Below, one piece after another: positions 55,060-63,810 of a stretch of DNA of 64,000 bases. The DNA is from Stenotrophomonas sp. ATCM1_4 (GTDB lineage Bacteria; Pseudomonadota; Gammaproteobacteria; Xanthomonadales; Xanthomonadaceae). The stretch covers positions 969,978 to 1,033,977 of the forward strand of contig NZ_QPFB01000001.1 of the NCBI RefSeq assembly GCF_004348115.1, written 5' to 3'. The position numbers were made by a program, and so were the translations under genes. The notes below the pieces were generated by a model. That model searched no databases and was not told the DNA's origin. It saw only the letters and a program-made list of their open reading frames with translations. Position 1 is the stretch's first letter, and each line of letters opens with the position of its first letter.

Positions 55060-55842
55060 ATGATGCGCAGCGAAGAAGAACGCAGGGAACTTGGCGGCTT
55101 CCTGAAGGCCTGCCGGGCACGCGTGGATCCCGGTACGCTGGGGCTGCCGGTGGGGCGCCGGCGCACGCCCGGGCTCAAGCGCGAGGAAGTGGCGCTCGCC
55201 GTGGGCGTCAGCGTCAGTTGGTACACCTGGATCGAGCAGGGGCGCGACGTGCGGGCCTCGCCCGAGGTGCTGGAGCGGCTGGCGCGGGTGCTGCAGCTCA
55301 GTGACGACGAGCGTGCCTACGCGTTCGCACTGTCCGGTTACGGCGTGCCGCTGGAATCGCCCGATGAAACGGTCACCGAAGGGCTCCGCCAGCTGGTGAT
55401 GGCGATGCAGCCGATCCCGGCCTATGTGCGCAATACCCGCTTCGACATCCTGGCGTGGAACCCGGCCGTCGCCGAGCTGTTCGTGGACTATGCGCAACTG
55501 GCGCCACACGAGCGCAATACGCTGCGGTTGATGTTCCTGTACCCGCCGTACCGGCAGTTGATCCTGAACTGGGAAGAGATGACGCGCGGGCTGCTGGCCA
55601 GCTTCCGCGCGGCCATGGCGCAGGCGCAGGACAAGGCGCCGTTCCTGGCGCTGGCCGAGGACATCGCCGCGCACAGCGCCGAGTTCCGGGCGTGGTGGCC
55701 CGAGCACGATGTGCGGCGTTTCGATGAGGGCGCCAAGCGCCTGAACCATCCCACCCGCGGCCTGCTGGACCTGCAGTACGTGGCGTTGATTCCGGAAAGC
55801 CGGCACGATCTGTCATTGGTGACCTACCTGCCGCGGACCTGA
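55060..55842 (+). CDS. Helix-turn-helix regulator with MmyB-like ligand domain
   Basis: The 260-aa product has an XRE-type helix-turn-helix at about 30-85 (TPGLKREEVALAVGVSVSWY, TWIEQGRD). A C-terminal domain at about 100-255 follows, starting QLVMAMQPIPAYVRNTRFD, with WNPAVAELFVDY. That is the MmyB/PF17765-type ligand domain, which may bind fatty acids in relatives. Such regulators often control adjacent oxidoreductase genes; the aldehyde dehydrogenase downstream is a candidate, but 487 bases of repeats lie between. A second Met follows the first. Confidence 0.85.
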   Translation: MMRSEEERRELGGFLKACRARVDPGTLGLPVGRRRTPGLKREEVALAVGVSVSWYTWIEQGRDVRASPEVLERLARVLQLSDDERAYAFALSGYGVPLESPDETVTEGLRQLVMAMQPIPAYVRNTRFDILAWNPAVAELFVDYAQLAPHERNTLRLMFLYPPYRQLILNWEEMTRGLLASFRAAMAQAQDKAPFLALAEDIAAHSAEFRAWWPEHDVRRFDEGAKRLNHPTRGLLDLQYVALIPESRHDLSLVTYLPRT

Positions 55843-55850
55843 GTGCCGGA

Positions 55851-56135
55851 TGCAGGCGCGGCTCCGGTCGCGAGGCCGGTGACGTTTCAGTGCCAGGTGA
55901 AGAACGACCCCTCGCCAACCCTCCCCTTGGCTTCGCCATAGGGAGGGGGCCGTTGCGCGGTGCGCTGTGGATGCGCCCCGGCAGGTGCGGCTCCGGCCGC
56001 GAAGCCGGCGGTGTCTCCGTCCCGTGCGAAGCGCGACCCCTCCCCAATCCTCCCCTTGGCTTTGCCAAAGGGAGGGGGCGTTGCGCGCGGCGCTGGATGC
56101 GCCCAGATGGGAGCGGCTTCAGCCGCCAAGCCGGC
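55851..56135. repeat. Cluster of two intergenic palindrome families
   Basis: Units of the GTAGGAGC family at 55851-55880, 55979-56008 and 56107-56135 (e.g. GGGAGCGGCTTCAGCCGCC) alternate with units of the C/T-rich family at 55908-55949 and 56037-56078 (CCTCCCCTTGGCTTTGCC then AAAGGGAGGGGG). The cluster fills most of the 487 bases between the regulator and the aldehyde dehydrogenase genes; nothing else is seen there. Confidence 0.78.
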
Positions 56136-56329
56136 AACACCTCCGTGCGCGAAAGCAGCCGCCGCCCAACAATCCCAAGCCTTCGACAACGGAACGAACC
56201 CGCGCTGCAACAAAGGGGGAGTGCCACTCCTAGGATGGTCACACGCCTTGTTGTCGGTGGGTGGTAGGGTCCAGATTGCGTTCCAGGAAACGGACCGCTG
56301 GTCCGTTGTCGACACGACAGGAGAACCTG

Positions 56330-57727
56330 ATGTCCGCCGTCCCCGTAGCAAGCGGCGCTGCCGCGATTTCCCGCGACCCCGCCACCGGCGAGCTGATCGC
56401 CACCCACCCCTTCATCAGCGATGCCGAACTGGACGTGCTGTTGGACCGCAGCCGCGCCGGCTTTGCGGCCTGGAGCGCGCAGACACCGGCGCAGCGGGCC
56501 GAGGCCCTGCGCCGCATGGCGGCGATCCTGCGCCGTGACCGCGAGCCGTTGGCGGCGTTGGCTACCGCGGAGATGGGCAAGGTCCTGGCCGAATCGCTGG
56601 CCGAGATCGAGAAATGCGCGCTGCAATGCGAGTGGTACGCCGACCACGGCCCGCAATGGCTGCGGGACGAGCCAGCCGAGGTGCTGAGCGGTGAGGCATA
56701 CGTGTCGTTCCTGCCGCTGGGCGTGGTGCTGGGCGTGATGCCATGGAACTTCCCGTACTGGCAGGTGATGCGCGCCGCCGTGCCGATCCTGCTGGCGGGC
56801 AATGGCTTCCTGCTCAAGCCCGCCGAGAACATCGTCGGTACAGCCAAGCTGCTTGACGCCGCCTGGCGCGAGGCGGGGCTGCCGGACGGCACCTTCATCG
56901 GCGCCAACCTCAACCGGGAGCAGACCAGCAAGGCCATCGCCGATGACCGCATCGCCGCGGTGACATTGACCGGCAGCGTCGCGGCCGGGCGCAGCATCGC
57001 TGCTCAGGCCGGGCAGGTGCTGAAGAGGGTGGTGCTGGAACTGGGGGGCTCGGACCCGTTCATCGTGCTGGCCGACGCCGACCTGGAGAAGGCGGTTGCC
57101 GCGGCGGTGACCTCGCGCTTCCAGAACGCCGGGCAGGTGTGCATCGCCGGCAAGCGCATCATCGTCGAGGATGCCATCCATGACCGCTTCGTGGCGTTGT
57201 TCAGCGAGCAGGTCAAGGCATTGACCGTGGGTGACGGACGTGACCCAGCCAACCGGCTTGGGCCGATCGCCCGCCAGGACCTGCTCGACCAGTTGCACGC
57301 GCAGGTGCAGGCCTCGGTGGCGGCCGGTGCGCAACTGCTGGTCGGCGGGCACCAGCTGGATCGACCCGGCAGCTTCTACGCGCCTACCGTGCTGGCCGGC
57401 GTCGAGCCGGGCATGCAGGCGTTCGACACCGAAACGTTCGGGCCGGTGGCGCCGATCACCCGCGCGCGCGACGCCGACCACGCCGTCGCACTGGCCAACC
57501 AGAGCGAGTTCGGCCTCAGCGGCAACCTGTGGAGCGGCGATGTGGCGCGCGCCACGCTGCTGGCCCGACGCCTGCAGACCGGCGGGGTGTTCATCAATGG
57601 CTTCTCGGTATCCGACCCGCGGGTGCCGATCGGTGGCGTCAAGAAGAGCGGGTTCGGCCGCGAGTTGTCGTACTTCGGTGTCCGCGAGTTCGTCAACGCG
57701 CAGACGGTGTGGATCGACCGCGCTTGA
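56330..57727 (+). CDS. NAD(P)-dependent aldehyde dehydrogenase, succinate-semialdehyde type
   Basis: The 465-aa product is an ALDH-superfamily enzyme: Asn 140 in MPWNFPYW, Glu 237 in VLELGGSDPF, the nucleophile Cys 271 in NAGQVCIAGKR, and the end motif PIGGVKKSGFGREL. It fits the short succinate-semialdehyde dehydrogenase group (GabD2/Sad-like); the exact substrate cannot be read from sequence. AGGAGAACC precedes the ATG at 56330. The acetolactate-synthase-like gene starts 55 bases on, in the same direction, so the two are probably one operon. Confidence 0.86.
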   Translation: MSAVPVASGAAAISRDPATGELIATHPFISDAELDVLLDRSRAGFAAWSAQTPAQRAEALRRMAAILRRDREPLAALATAEMGKVLAESLAEIEKCALQCEWYADHGPQWLRDEPAEVLSGEAYVSFLPLGVVLGVMPWNFPYWQVMRAAVPILLAGNGFLLKPAENIVGTAKLLDAAWREAGLPDGTFIGANLNREQTSKAIADDRIAAVTLTGSVAAGRSIAAQAGQVLKRVVLELGGSDPFIVLADADLEKAVAAAVTSRFQNAGQVCIAGKRIIVEDAIHDRFVALFSEQVKALTVGDGRDPANRLGPIARQDLLDQLHAQVQASVAAGAQLLVGGHQLDRPGSFYAPTVLAGVEPGMQAFDTETFGPVAPITRARDADHAVALANQSEFGLSGNLWSGDVARATLLARRLQTGGVFINGFSVSDPRVPIGGVKKSGFGRELSYFGVREFVNAQTVWIDRA

Positions 57728-57782
57728 GCCGCGCGCATCGTTGCCTGCCATACAACCAGTCCAGCAAGAAGGGCGTCATTCC

Positions 57783-59426
57783 ATGTCCAAGGGTTCTGAT
57801 CTGCTCGTCGCCGCACTCGAGAACGAAGGCGTCGAGCGTATTTTTGGCATTCCCGGCGAGGAGAACCTCGATGTGGTCGAGTCGCTGCGGCACTCGCGCA
57901 TCGAACTGGTCATCACCCGCCACGAACAGGCGGCGGTGTTCATGGCCGCCACCTACGGCCGCCTGACCGGCAAACCGGGCGTGTGCCTGGCCACGCTGGG
58001 CCCGGGGGCGCTGAACTTCACCACCGGTGCGGCCTACGCATTGCTGGGCGCGTGGCCGGTGATCATGATCACCGGGCAGAAGGGCATCGTGGCCAGCAAG
58101 CAGGCGCGCTTCCAGATCGTGGACATCGTCAGCACGATGAAGCCGCTGACCAAGTCGGCGCGGCAGATCGTCTCGACGCGTACCATCCCGACCATCGTCC
58201 GCGAAGCATTCCGCACCGCGCAGCAGGACCGGCCCGGTCCGGTGCTGCTGGAGCTGCCGGAAGACATCGCGGCGATGGAAGGGGACGAGGACGCGCTGAT
58301 CCCGCCGCATCCACAGGAACTTCCCATCGCCAGCCCGGAAGCGCTGGATCGGGCCGCCGGGATCATCCGCGCCGCCAAGCGGCCGTTGCTGATGATGGGG
58401 GCCGGCGCGTCACGGCCGCGCTCCAGCGAGGCGCTGTCGGCGTTCGTGCTGCGCGCGGGCACCCCGTTCTTCACCACCCAGATGGGCAAGGGCTCGGTGA
58501 CCGGCGGCTCGGGGCTGTACATGGGCACCGCCGCGCTGACCGAGCGCGACTACGTGCACATGGCCATCGACCAGGCCGACGTGATCGTCACCATCGGCCA
58601 TGAAGTCACCGAGAAACCGCCGTTCGTGATGCGCCCGGGTGGCCCGACCGTCATCCACGTCGGCTACCTGCCGGCGGAGGTGGAGCAGGTGTACTTCCCG
58701 CAGGTGGAGGTGATCGGCGACATCGGCCGATCGCTGACCCTGCTGGCCGACCGCATCGAAGGCAAGGTGGCCAACGCCGACGCGCTGCTGCCGCTGCGCG
58801 AGCAGATCCTGTCGCATATCACCGACCGCGCCGAGGAAGACCGCTTCACCCCGCAGCGGCTGGTGCACGACGTGCGCCAGGTGATGCCGCCGGACGGCAT
58901 CGTGGCGCTGGACAACGGCATGTACAAGATCTGGTTCGCCCGCAACTACCGCACCCAGGTGGCCAACACCCTGTTGCTGGACAACGCGCTGGCGACCATG
59001 GGCGCCGGCCTGCCCTCGGCGATCACCGCGGCCATCCTGTATCCGCAGCGGCGGGTGCTGGCGGTCTGCGGCGATGGCGGCTTCATGATGAACAGCCAGG
59101 AGCTGGAAACCGCCCGCCGGTTGGGCCTGAACCTGGTGGTGCTGATCTTCAATGACAACGCCTACGGGATGATCCGCTGGAAGCAGGCGGTGGACGGCTT
59201 CGCCGACTACGGCATGACCTTCACCAACCCGGACTTCGTCAAGTACGCCGAGGCCTATGGCGCCACCGGGCACGAGGTGCGCGAGATCGGGCAGTTCATC
59301 CCGACCCTGGAAGCGGCCTTCAACGCTGGCGGCGTCCATCTGGTAACGGTGCCGGTGGACTACTCGGAGAACGCGCGGGTGCTGGTGGACGAGCTCCGTC
59401 AGGCCTTCCCGCCGGCCGTCCATTGA
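57783..59426 (+). CDS. Acetolactate synthase large subunit-like ThDP enzyme
   Basis: The 547-aa ThDP enzyme has the catalytic Glu in VITRHEQAAVFMA, GPGALNFTTG, and the cofactor motif from CGDGGFMMNSQELETA to FNDNAYGM. It is annotated as catabolic-type acetolactate synthase in relatives (no regulatory subunit gene is adjacent). The N-terminal IPGEENLDVV differs from the classical IlvB and AlsS IPG pattern, so another 2-oxo acid decarboxylation or ligation is possible. It follows the aldehyde dehydrogenase gene closely, which hints at a shared pathway. Confidence 0.8.
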   Translation: MSKGSDLLVAALENEGVERIFGIPGEENLDVVESLRHSRIELVITRHEQAAVFMAATYGRLTGKPGVCLATLGPGALNFTTGAAYALLGAWPVIMITGQKGIVASKQARFQIVDIVSTMKPLTKSARQIVSTRTIPTIVREAFRTAQQDRPGPVLLELPEDIAAMEGDEDALIPPHPQELPIASPEALDRAAGIIRAAKRPLLMMGAGASRPRSSEALSAFVLRAGTPFFTTQMGKGSVTGGSGLYMGTAALTERDYVHMAIDQADVIVTIGHEVTEKPPFVMRPGGPTVIHVGYLPAEVEQVYFPQVEVIGDIGRSLTLLADRIEGKVANADALLPLREQILSHITDRAEEDRFTPQRLVHDVRQVMPPDGIVALDNGMYKIWFARNYRTQVANTLLLDNALATMGAGLPSAITAAILYPQRRVLAVCGDGGFMMNSQELETARRLGLNLVVLIFNDNAYGMIRWKQAVDGFADYGMTFTNPDFVKYAEAYGATGHEVREIGQFIPTLEAAFNAGGVHLVTVPVDYSENARVLVDELRQAFPPAVH

Positions 59427-59537
59427 CGTGGGCGGGGCAGGGGCCGGGCCGACCGGCCCGGCCGGGGGAGGGTGGTTTTGGTATGCTGTACGACCGGTGT
59501 TGCCGGCCGTATCCCCCCACTATCCACCTGCAGATCC

Positions 59538-61049
59538 ATGAGCGAAGCCACCGAAACCCCACCCGTCGACGAAAACAAGTTGATTGCCGAGCGTCGCGAG
59601 AAACTCAAAGCGCTGCGCGGGCAGGGGATCGCCTATCCGAACGACTTCCGTCGTGAAGACTTCGCCGGCAAGCTGCAGGCCGAGTACGCCGACGCCGAGC
59701 AATGGACCGCCGAAACGCTGGAAGGCAATGGCCGCCGCGTGAAGATGGCCGGCCGCCTGATGGCCAAGCGCATCATGGGCAAGGCCAGCTTCGCCCAGAT
59801 CCAGGACGAGAGCGGCCGGATCCAGCTGTTCCTGCAGGGTGCCACGTTGGGCGATGCCTACACCGCCTTCAAGGGCTGGGACGTGGGCGACATCATCGCC
59901 GTCGAAGGCGGGCTGACCCGCACCAAGACCGGCGAGCTGTCGATCAAGGCCGAGTCGATCCGCCTGCTGACCAAGTCGCTGCGCCCGTTGCCGGACAAGT
60001 GGCACGGCCTGGCAGACGTGGAGCAGCGTTATCGCCAGCGCTACGTCGACCTGATCGTGACCCCGGAGTCGCGCGAAGTGTTCATCAAGCGCTCGCGCAT
60101 CATCCGCGCGATGCGCGCCTGGCTGGACAACCGTGACTTCCTGGAAGTCGAGACGCCGATGATGCATTACATCCCCGGCGGCGCGACGGCCAAGCCGTTC
60201 ACCACCCACCACAACGCGCTGGACCTGGACCTGTACCTGCGCGTGGCACCGGAGCTGTACCTAAAGCGTCTGGTGGTCGGTGGCCTGGAACGCGTCTACG
60301 AGATCAACCGCAATTTCCGCAACGAAGGCGTCAGCACCCGCCACAACCCGGAATTCACCATGATGGAGTTGTACGAGGCTTATGCCACGTACAACGAAGT
60401 GATGGACCTGACCGAAGGCGTGATCCGTGACGTCGCCCAGCAGGTGCTGGGTACGACCGAGGTGGAATGGGACGGTGCACGTATCAACCTGGGCCCGGCG
60501 TTCCGTCGCTGGCGCATGGACGAGGCGGTGCGCCACCACAACCCGGAGATCAGCGTCGCCGACTGCACCGATCGCGAAGCGCTGCTGCGTCATTGCGAGC
60601 GCCTGAAGATCAAGGTCAAGCCGTCCTACGGCTGGGGCAAGCTGCTGCTGGAGATCTTCGAAGCCACCGTCGAGCACACCCTGGTGCAGCCGACCTTCAT
60701 CACCGACCATCCGGTGGAAGTTTCGCCGCTGGCCCGCGCCAGCGACAACGAACCGGGCTACACCGATCGCTTCGAGCTGTTCATCAACGGCAAGGAGATC
60801 GCCAACGGCTTCTCCGAGTTGAATGACCCGGAAGACCAGGCGGCGCGTTTCCAGGCCCAGGTTGCAGCGAAGGACGGCGGCGACGACGAGGCCATGCATT
60901 ACGACTCCGATTACATTCGTGCGCTGGAGTACGGCCTGGCGCCGACCGGCGGCCTGGGCATCGGCATCGACCGTCTGGTGATGATGCTGACCGGCCGTGC
61001 GTCGATCCGTGACGTGCTGCTGTTCCCGTACATGCGCCCGGAAGCCTGA
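59538..61049 (+). CDS. lysS: Lysyl-tRNA synthetase, class II
   Basis: LysS charges tRNA-Lys. The 503-aa product has an N-terminal OB anticodon-binding domain ([31 protein letters not shown]). The class II core follows: motif 1 [15 protein letters not shown], motif 2 [20 protein letters not shown], and motif 3 [14 protein letters not shown]. Length matches E. coli (505). The start [12 protein letters not shown] at 59538 is used. A strong terminator follows. In Xanthomonadaceae lysS usually follows prfB; here three genes lie between. Confidence 0.96.
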   Translation: MSEATETPPVDENKLIAERREKLKALRGQGIAYPNDFRREDFAGKLQAEYADAEQWTAETLEGNGRRVKMAGRLMAKRIMGKASFAQIQDESGRIQLFLQGATLGDAYTAFKGWDVGDIIAVEGGLTRTKTGELSIKAESIRLLTKSLRPLPDKWHGLADVEQRYRQRYVDLIVTPESREVFIKRSRIIRAMRAWLDNRDFLEVETPMMHYIPGGATAKPFTTHHNALDLDLYLRVAPELYLKRLVVGGLERVYEINRNFRNEGVSTRHNPEFTMMELYEAYATYNEVMDLTEGVIRDVAQQVLGTTEVEWDGARINLGPAFRRWRMDEAVRHHNPEISVADCTDREALLRHCERLKIKVKPSYGWGKLLLEIFEATVEHTLVQPTFITDHPVEVSPLARASDNEPGYTDRFELFINGKEIANGFSELNDPEDQAARFQAQVAAKDGGDDEAMHYDSDYIRALEYGLAPTGGLGIGIDRLVMMLTGRASIRDVLLFPYMRPEA

Positions 61050-61070
61050 GGCCCGCCGGATTGAGTCGAG

Positions 61071-61094
61071 AGCCCCGCGCAAGCGGGGCTTTTT
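61071..61094 (+). terminator. Rho-independent terminator of lysS
   Basis: AGCCCCGC pairs with GCGGGGCT around GCAA, followed by TTTT. Confidence 0.93.
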
Positions 61095-61107
61095 CGTGGG
61101 CATGGCG

Positions 61108-61229
61108 GTAGGAGCAGCTCCGGCCGCGAAGCAGGTGATGCACAGGTGCAGCGGGTTGCCGTGATTGCAGTCGGTTTTCGTGGCGGGGCAGGTGCGTCGG
61201 CTTCGCGGCCGAGGCCGCTCCTGCTGGCC
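61108..61229. repeat. Intergenic palindromic repeat (GTAGGAGC family)
   Basis: GGTAGGAGCAGCTCCGGCCG then CGAAGC at one end faces GTCGGCTTCGCGGCCG and CCGCTCCTGCTGG at the other. It fills the gap between convergent lysS and fadD, the place where I would expect rpf genes. Confidence 0.75.
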
Positions 61230-61296
61230 CGCGTGTGTCCAAACAAAAAGCCCTCCCGGTGAGGGGAGGGCTTGGGTCATTCCGGGGCCGGGCGGA

Positions 61297-62979
61297 TCAG
61301 GCTTCCGGCTTGGAGTCGCGCAGTTCGCGGCGCAGGATCTTGCCCACGTTGGACTTGGGCAGCTCCTTGCGGAACTCGACGATGCGCGGGTGCTTGTAGC
61401 CGGTGAGGTTGGCGCGGGCGAACTCCTTGACGTCCTCCTCGGTGAGCTTGGGGTCCTTCTTGACGATGACCACCTTCACCACTTCGCCGGACTTCTCGCT
61501 CGGTGCGCCGACCGCGGCCACTTCCAGCACGCCGGGCATCATCGCGATGACGTCCTCGACTTCGTTCGGGTACACGTTGAAGCCGGACACCAGGATCATG
61601 TCCTTCTTGCGGTCGACGATGTAGAAGAAACCCTGTTCGTCCATGCGCGCCATGTCGCCGGTATGCAGCCAGCCGTCGGCATCGAGCACCTTCTCGGTCT
61701 CGTCCGGACGATGCCAGTAGCCCTTCATCACCTGCGGGCCGCGGATGCACAGCTCGCCGACTTCACCGACCGGCAGCACCTGGCCCTCGTCGTTCTTGAC
61801 GCAGGCATCGGTGGAGGGGATCGGCAGGCCGATCGCGCCGTTGTAGTCCTTCAGGTCCAGCGGGTTGATGCAGGCCGCCGGCGAGGTTTCGGTCAGGCCG
61901 TAGGCTTCCACCAGGGTGACGCCGGTGACCTTCTTCCACTTCTCGGCCACGGCGCGCTGCACGGCCATGCCGCCGCCCAGCGCCACCTTCAGTTCGGAGA
62001 AGTTGATCTGGTCGAAGCCTTCTGTGTTGAGCAGGCCGTTGAACAGCGTGTTGACGCCGGTGATGGCGGTGAAGCGGTTGTTCTTCAGCTCCTTGACGAA
62101 GCCCTTCATGTCGCGCGGGTTGGTGATCAGGTAGTTCAGCGCGCCGATCTTCATGAAGACCAGCCCGTTCGCGGTCAAGGCGAAGATGTGGTACAGCGGC
62201 AGCGCGGTGATGATCACTTCCTCGCCCTGCTTGACGCCGGAGCCACTGATCCAGGCCGAGGCCTGCTGCATGTTGGCGATCAGGTTGCGGTGGGTGAGCA
62301 TCGCGCCCTTGGCCACGCCGGTGGTGCCGCCGGTGTACTGCAGGAAGGCGATGTCGTCATGGTCGATGTCCACCACCGGCATCGGGTGGCGCTTGCCCAG
62401 CTTCAGCGCGTCCTTGAAGCGGATCGCGTTGGGCAGGTCATAGTCCGGGACCATCTTCTTCACGTACTTCAGCACGAAGTTGACGATGCCGCCCTTCGGG
62501 AAGCCGAGCATGTCGCCCAGGCCGGTGGTGATGACCTGCTTGACCGGGGTCTCGGCGATGACCTGCTGCACGGTGTCGCCGAAGTTGTCGACCACCAGCA
62601 GCACGCTGGCGCCGGCATCGACCAGCTGGTGCTTGAGCTCGCGGGCGGTGTACAGCGGGTTGACGTTCACCACGGTCAGGCCGGCGCGCAGGATGCCGAA
62701 GATGGCGATCGGGTACTGCAGGCAGTTGGGCATCATCACCGCGACGCGGTCACCCTTCTTCAGCTGCAGCTCGCCCAGCAGGTAGGCGGCGAACTGGGTG
62801 ACCAGTGCGTCGGTTTCACCGTAGGTGAGGACCTTGCCGAAGTTGGAGTAGGCGGGGCGATCACGGAACTTGGCTACGGACGTATCGAACACCGCGGCAA
62901 CGGAACGGAATTCGTTGACGTCGATTTCAGCCGGGACACCGGCCGGGTAGCTCTGCAGCCAGGGACGTTCCTGATTCAT
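61297..62979 (-). CDS. fadD: Long-chain fatty acid-CoA ligase, RpfB orthologue
   Basis: The 560-aa AMP-forming ligase has the P-loop-like YTGGTTGVAKGAMLTHRN near 215, EAYGLTETSP, the linker motif YIVDRKKDMILVSG, and a C-terminal Lys in SNVGKILRREL. In Xanthomonas the equivalent next to aconitase is RpfB, which clears free fatty acids and DSF signal. Here acnA lies upstream on the same strand, with a lipoprotein gene between on the other strand. No rpfF follows. Start ATG at 62979. Confidence 0.93.
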   Translation of the reverse strand: MNQERPWLQSYPAGVPAEIDVNEFRSVAAVFDTSVAKFRDRPAYSNFGKVLTYGETDALVTQFAAYLLGELQLKKGDRVAVMMPNCLQYPIAIFGILRAGLTVVNVNPLYTARELKHQLVDAGASVLLVVDNFGDTVQQVIAETPVKQVITTGLGDMLGFPKGGIVNFVLKYVKKMVPDYDLPNAIRFKDALKLGKRHPMPVVDIDHDDIAFLQYTGGTTGVAKGAMLTHRNLIANMQQASAWISGSGVKQGEEVIITALPLYHIFALTANGLVFMKIGALNYLITNPRDMKGFVKELKNNRFTAITGVNTLFNGLLNTEGFDQINFSELKVALGGGMAVQRAVAEKWKKVTGVTLVEAYGLTETSPAACINPLDLKDYNGAIGLPIPSTDACVKNDEGQVLPVGEVGELCIRGPQVMKGYWHRPDETEKVLDADGWLHTGDMARMDEQGFFYIVDRKKDMILVSGFNVYPNEVEDVIAMMPGVLEVAAVGAPSEKSGEVVKVVIVKKDPKLTEEDVKEFARANLTGYKHPRIVEFRKELPKSNVGKILRRELRDSKPEA

Positions 62980-63087
62980 CTTCCCCTCCAGGAAATGGAT
63001 GTGATCTAGTGATGGGAGCGGGGCACCGGGGCGCCACAGCCGCTGATGCCAGCATACCGTCCAGAATGGAAAAGGCGAAGGGTTCAG

Positions 63088-63543
63088 ATGATCCGAACGG
63101 TTCTGAAATGCATGCTTATTGCGGTGATTGTGCTTTCCGTCGCCGGTTGCAAGCGCGCGCCGCCGGAACAGCGGCTGCGCGACACGATTGCTGCAATGCA
63201 GAAGGGTGTGGAGTCGGGCAGTGCCGCGGACTTCATGGAGGCGGTCTCGCCCGAGTTCGTGGGCAACGAGGGCGTGGACCGGGCGGGGCTGGAGCGCCTG
63301 GTCAAGGCGCAGTTGCTGCTCAACAGCAAGGTGTCGGTGCAGACCGGTCCGATAGCCATCGAGATGGCAGCGGACAACAAGACGGCGACAGTACGTTTCA
63401 GTGCCCTGCTGGTCGGGGGTACGGGCGGCTTGCTGCCCGTGCGCGGCGACATGCAGGAGATCCAGACCGGCTGGCGGGATGAGGACGGCCAGTGGCGGGT
63501 GTATAGCGCCAGCTGGGGGCCGGTGGGTGGTGAGCGCGGGTAA
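63088..63543 (+). CDS. Small lipoprotein, NTF2-like in layout
   Basis: The 151-aa product has a signal peptide with lipobox VAGC (Cys 21, VIVLSVAGCKRAPP). The mature part starts with helices (RLRDTIAAMQKGVES, SAADFMEAVSPEFVG) and ends in strands (IAIEMAADNKTATVRFSA, DGQWRVYSASWG), the NTF2-like order. AAGGCGAAGGG precedes the ATG at 63088. It is divergent from fadD. It resembles in layout the membrane-anchored protein at 32394. Function unknown. Confidence 0.72.
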   Translation: MIRTVLKCMLIAVIVLSVAGCKRAPPEQRLRDTIAAMQKGVESGSAADFMEAVSPEFVGNEGVDRAGLERLVKAQLLLNSKVSVQTGPIAIEMAADNKTATVRFSALLVGGTGGLLPVRGDMQEIQTGWRDEDGQWRVYSASWGPVGGERG

Positions 63544-63591
63544 GCGGGTGGGGGAGTGGGGGTAGAAGCAAGAGCAGGAGCGGGAGCGTCA

Positions 63592-63755
63592 CCCCTCCCC
63601 AGCCCTCCCCTTCGCGATGCGAAAGGGAGGGGGAAGATGCCGGTTCGCTGCGATCTCGAACTCTAGTCGCCGCCGTGCAGCTCGATCGCGGTCTGACAGG
63701 TCAACGGAAACCGCCCCCTCCCTTTCGCATCGCGAAGGGGAGGGCTGGGGAGGGG
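63592..63755. repeat. Perfect 42-bp inverted repeat pair (C/T-rich family)
   Basis: Bases 63592-63633 and 63714-63755 are exact reverse complements, 80 bases apart. Each contains an inner palindrome around CCCTTTCGCATCGCGAAGGGG (split here as CCCTTTCGCATCG and CGAAGGGG). They could form one long stem or two short ones. Related units lie at 55908 and 56037. Confidence 0.9.
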
Positions 63756-63760
63756 TAAAA

Positions 63761-63786
63761 AAGAACGCCCCGAAAGGGGCGTTCTT
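63761..63786 (-). terminator. Rho-independent terminator of acnA
   Basis: AAGAACGCCCC pairs with GGGGCGTTCTT around GAAA; on the minus strand a T run follows. Confidence 0.92.
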
Positions 63787-63810
63787 TGCTTCATCAAGTC
63801 AATCCATCCG

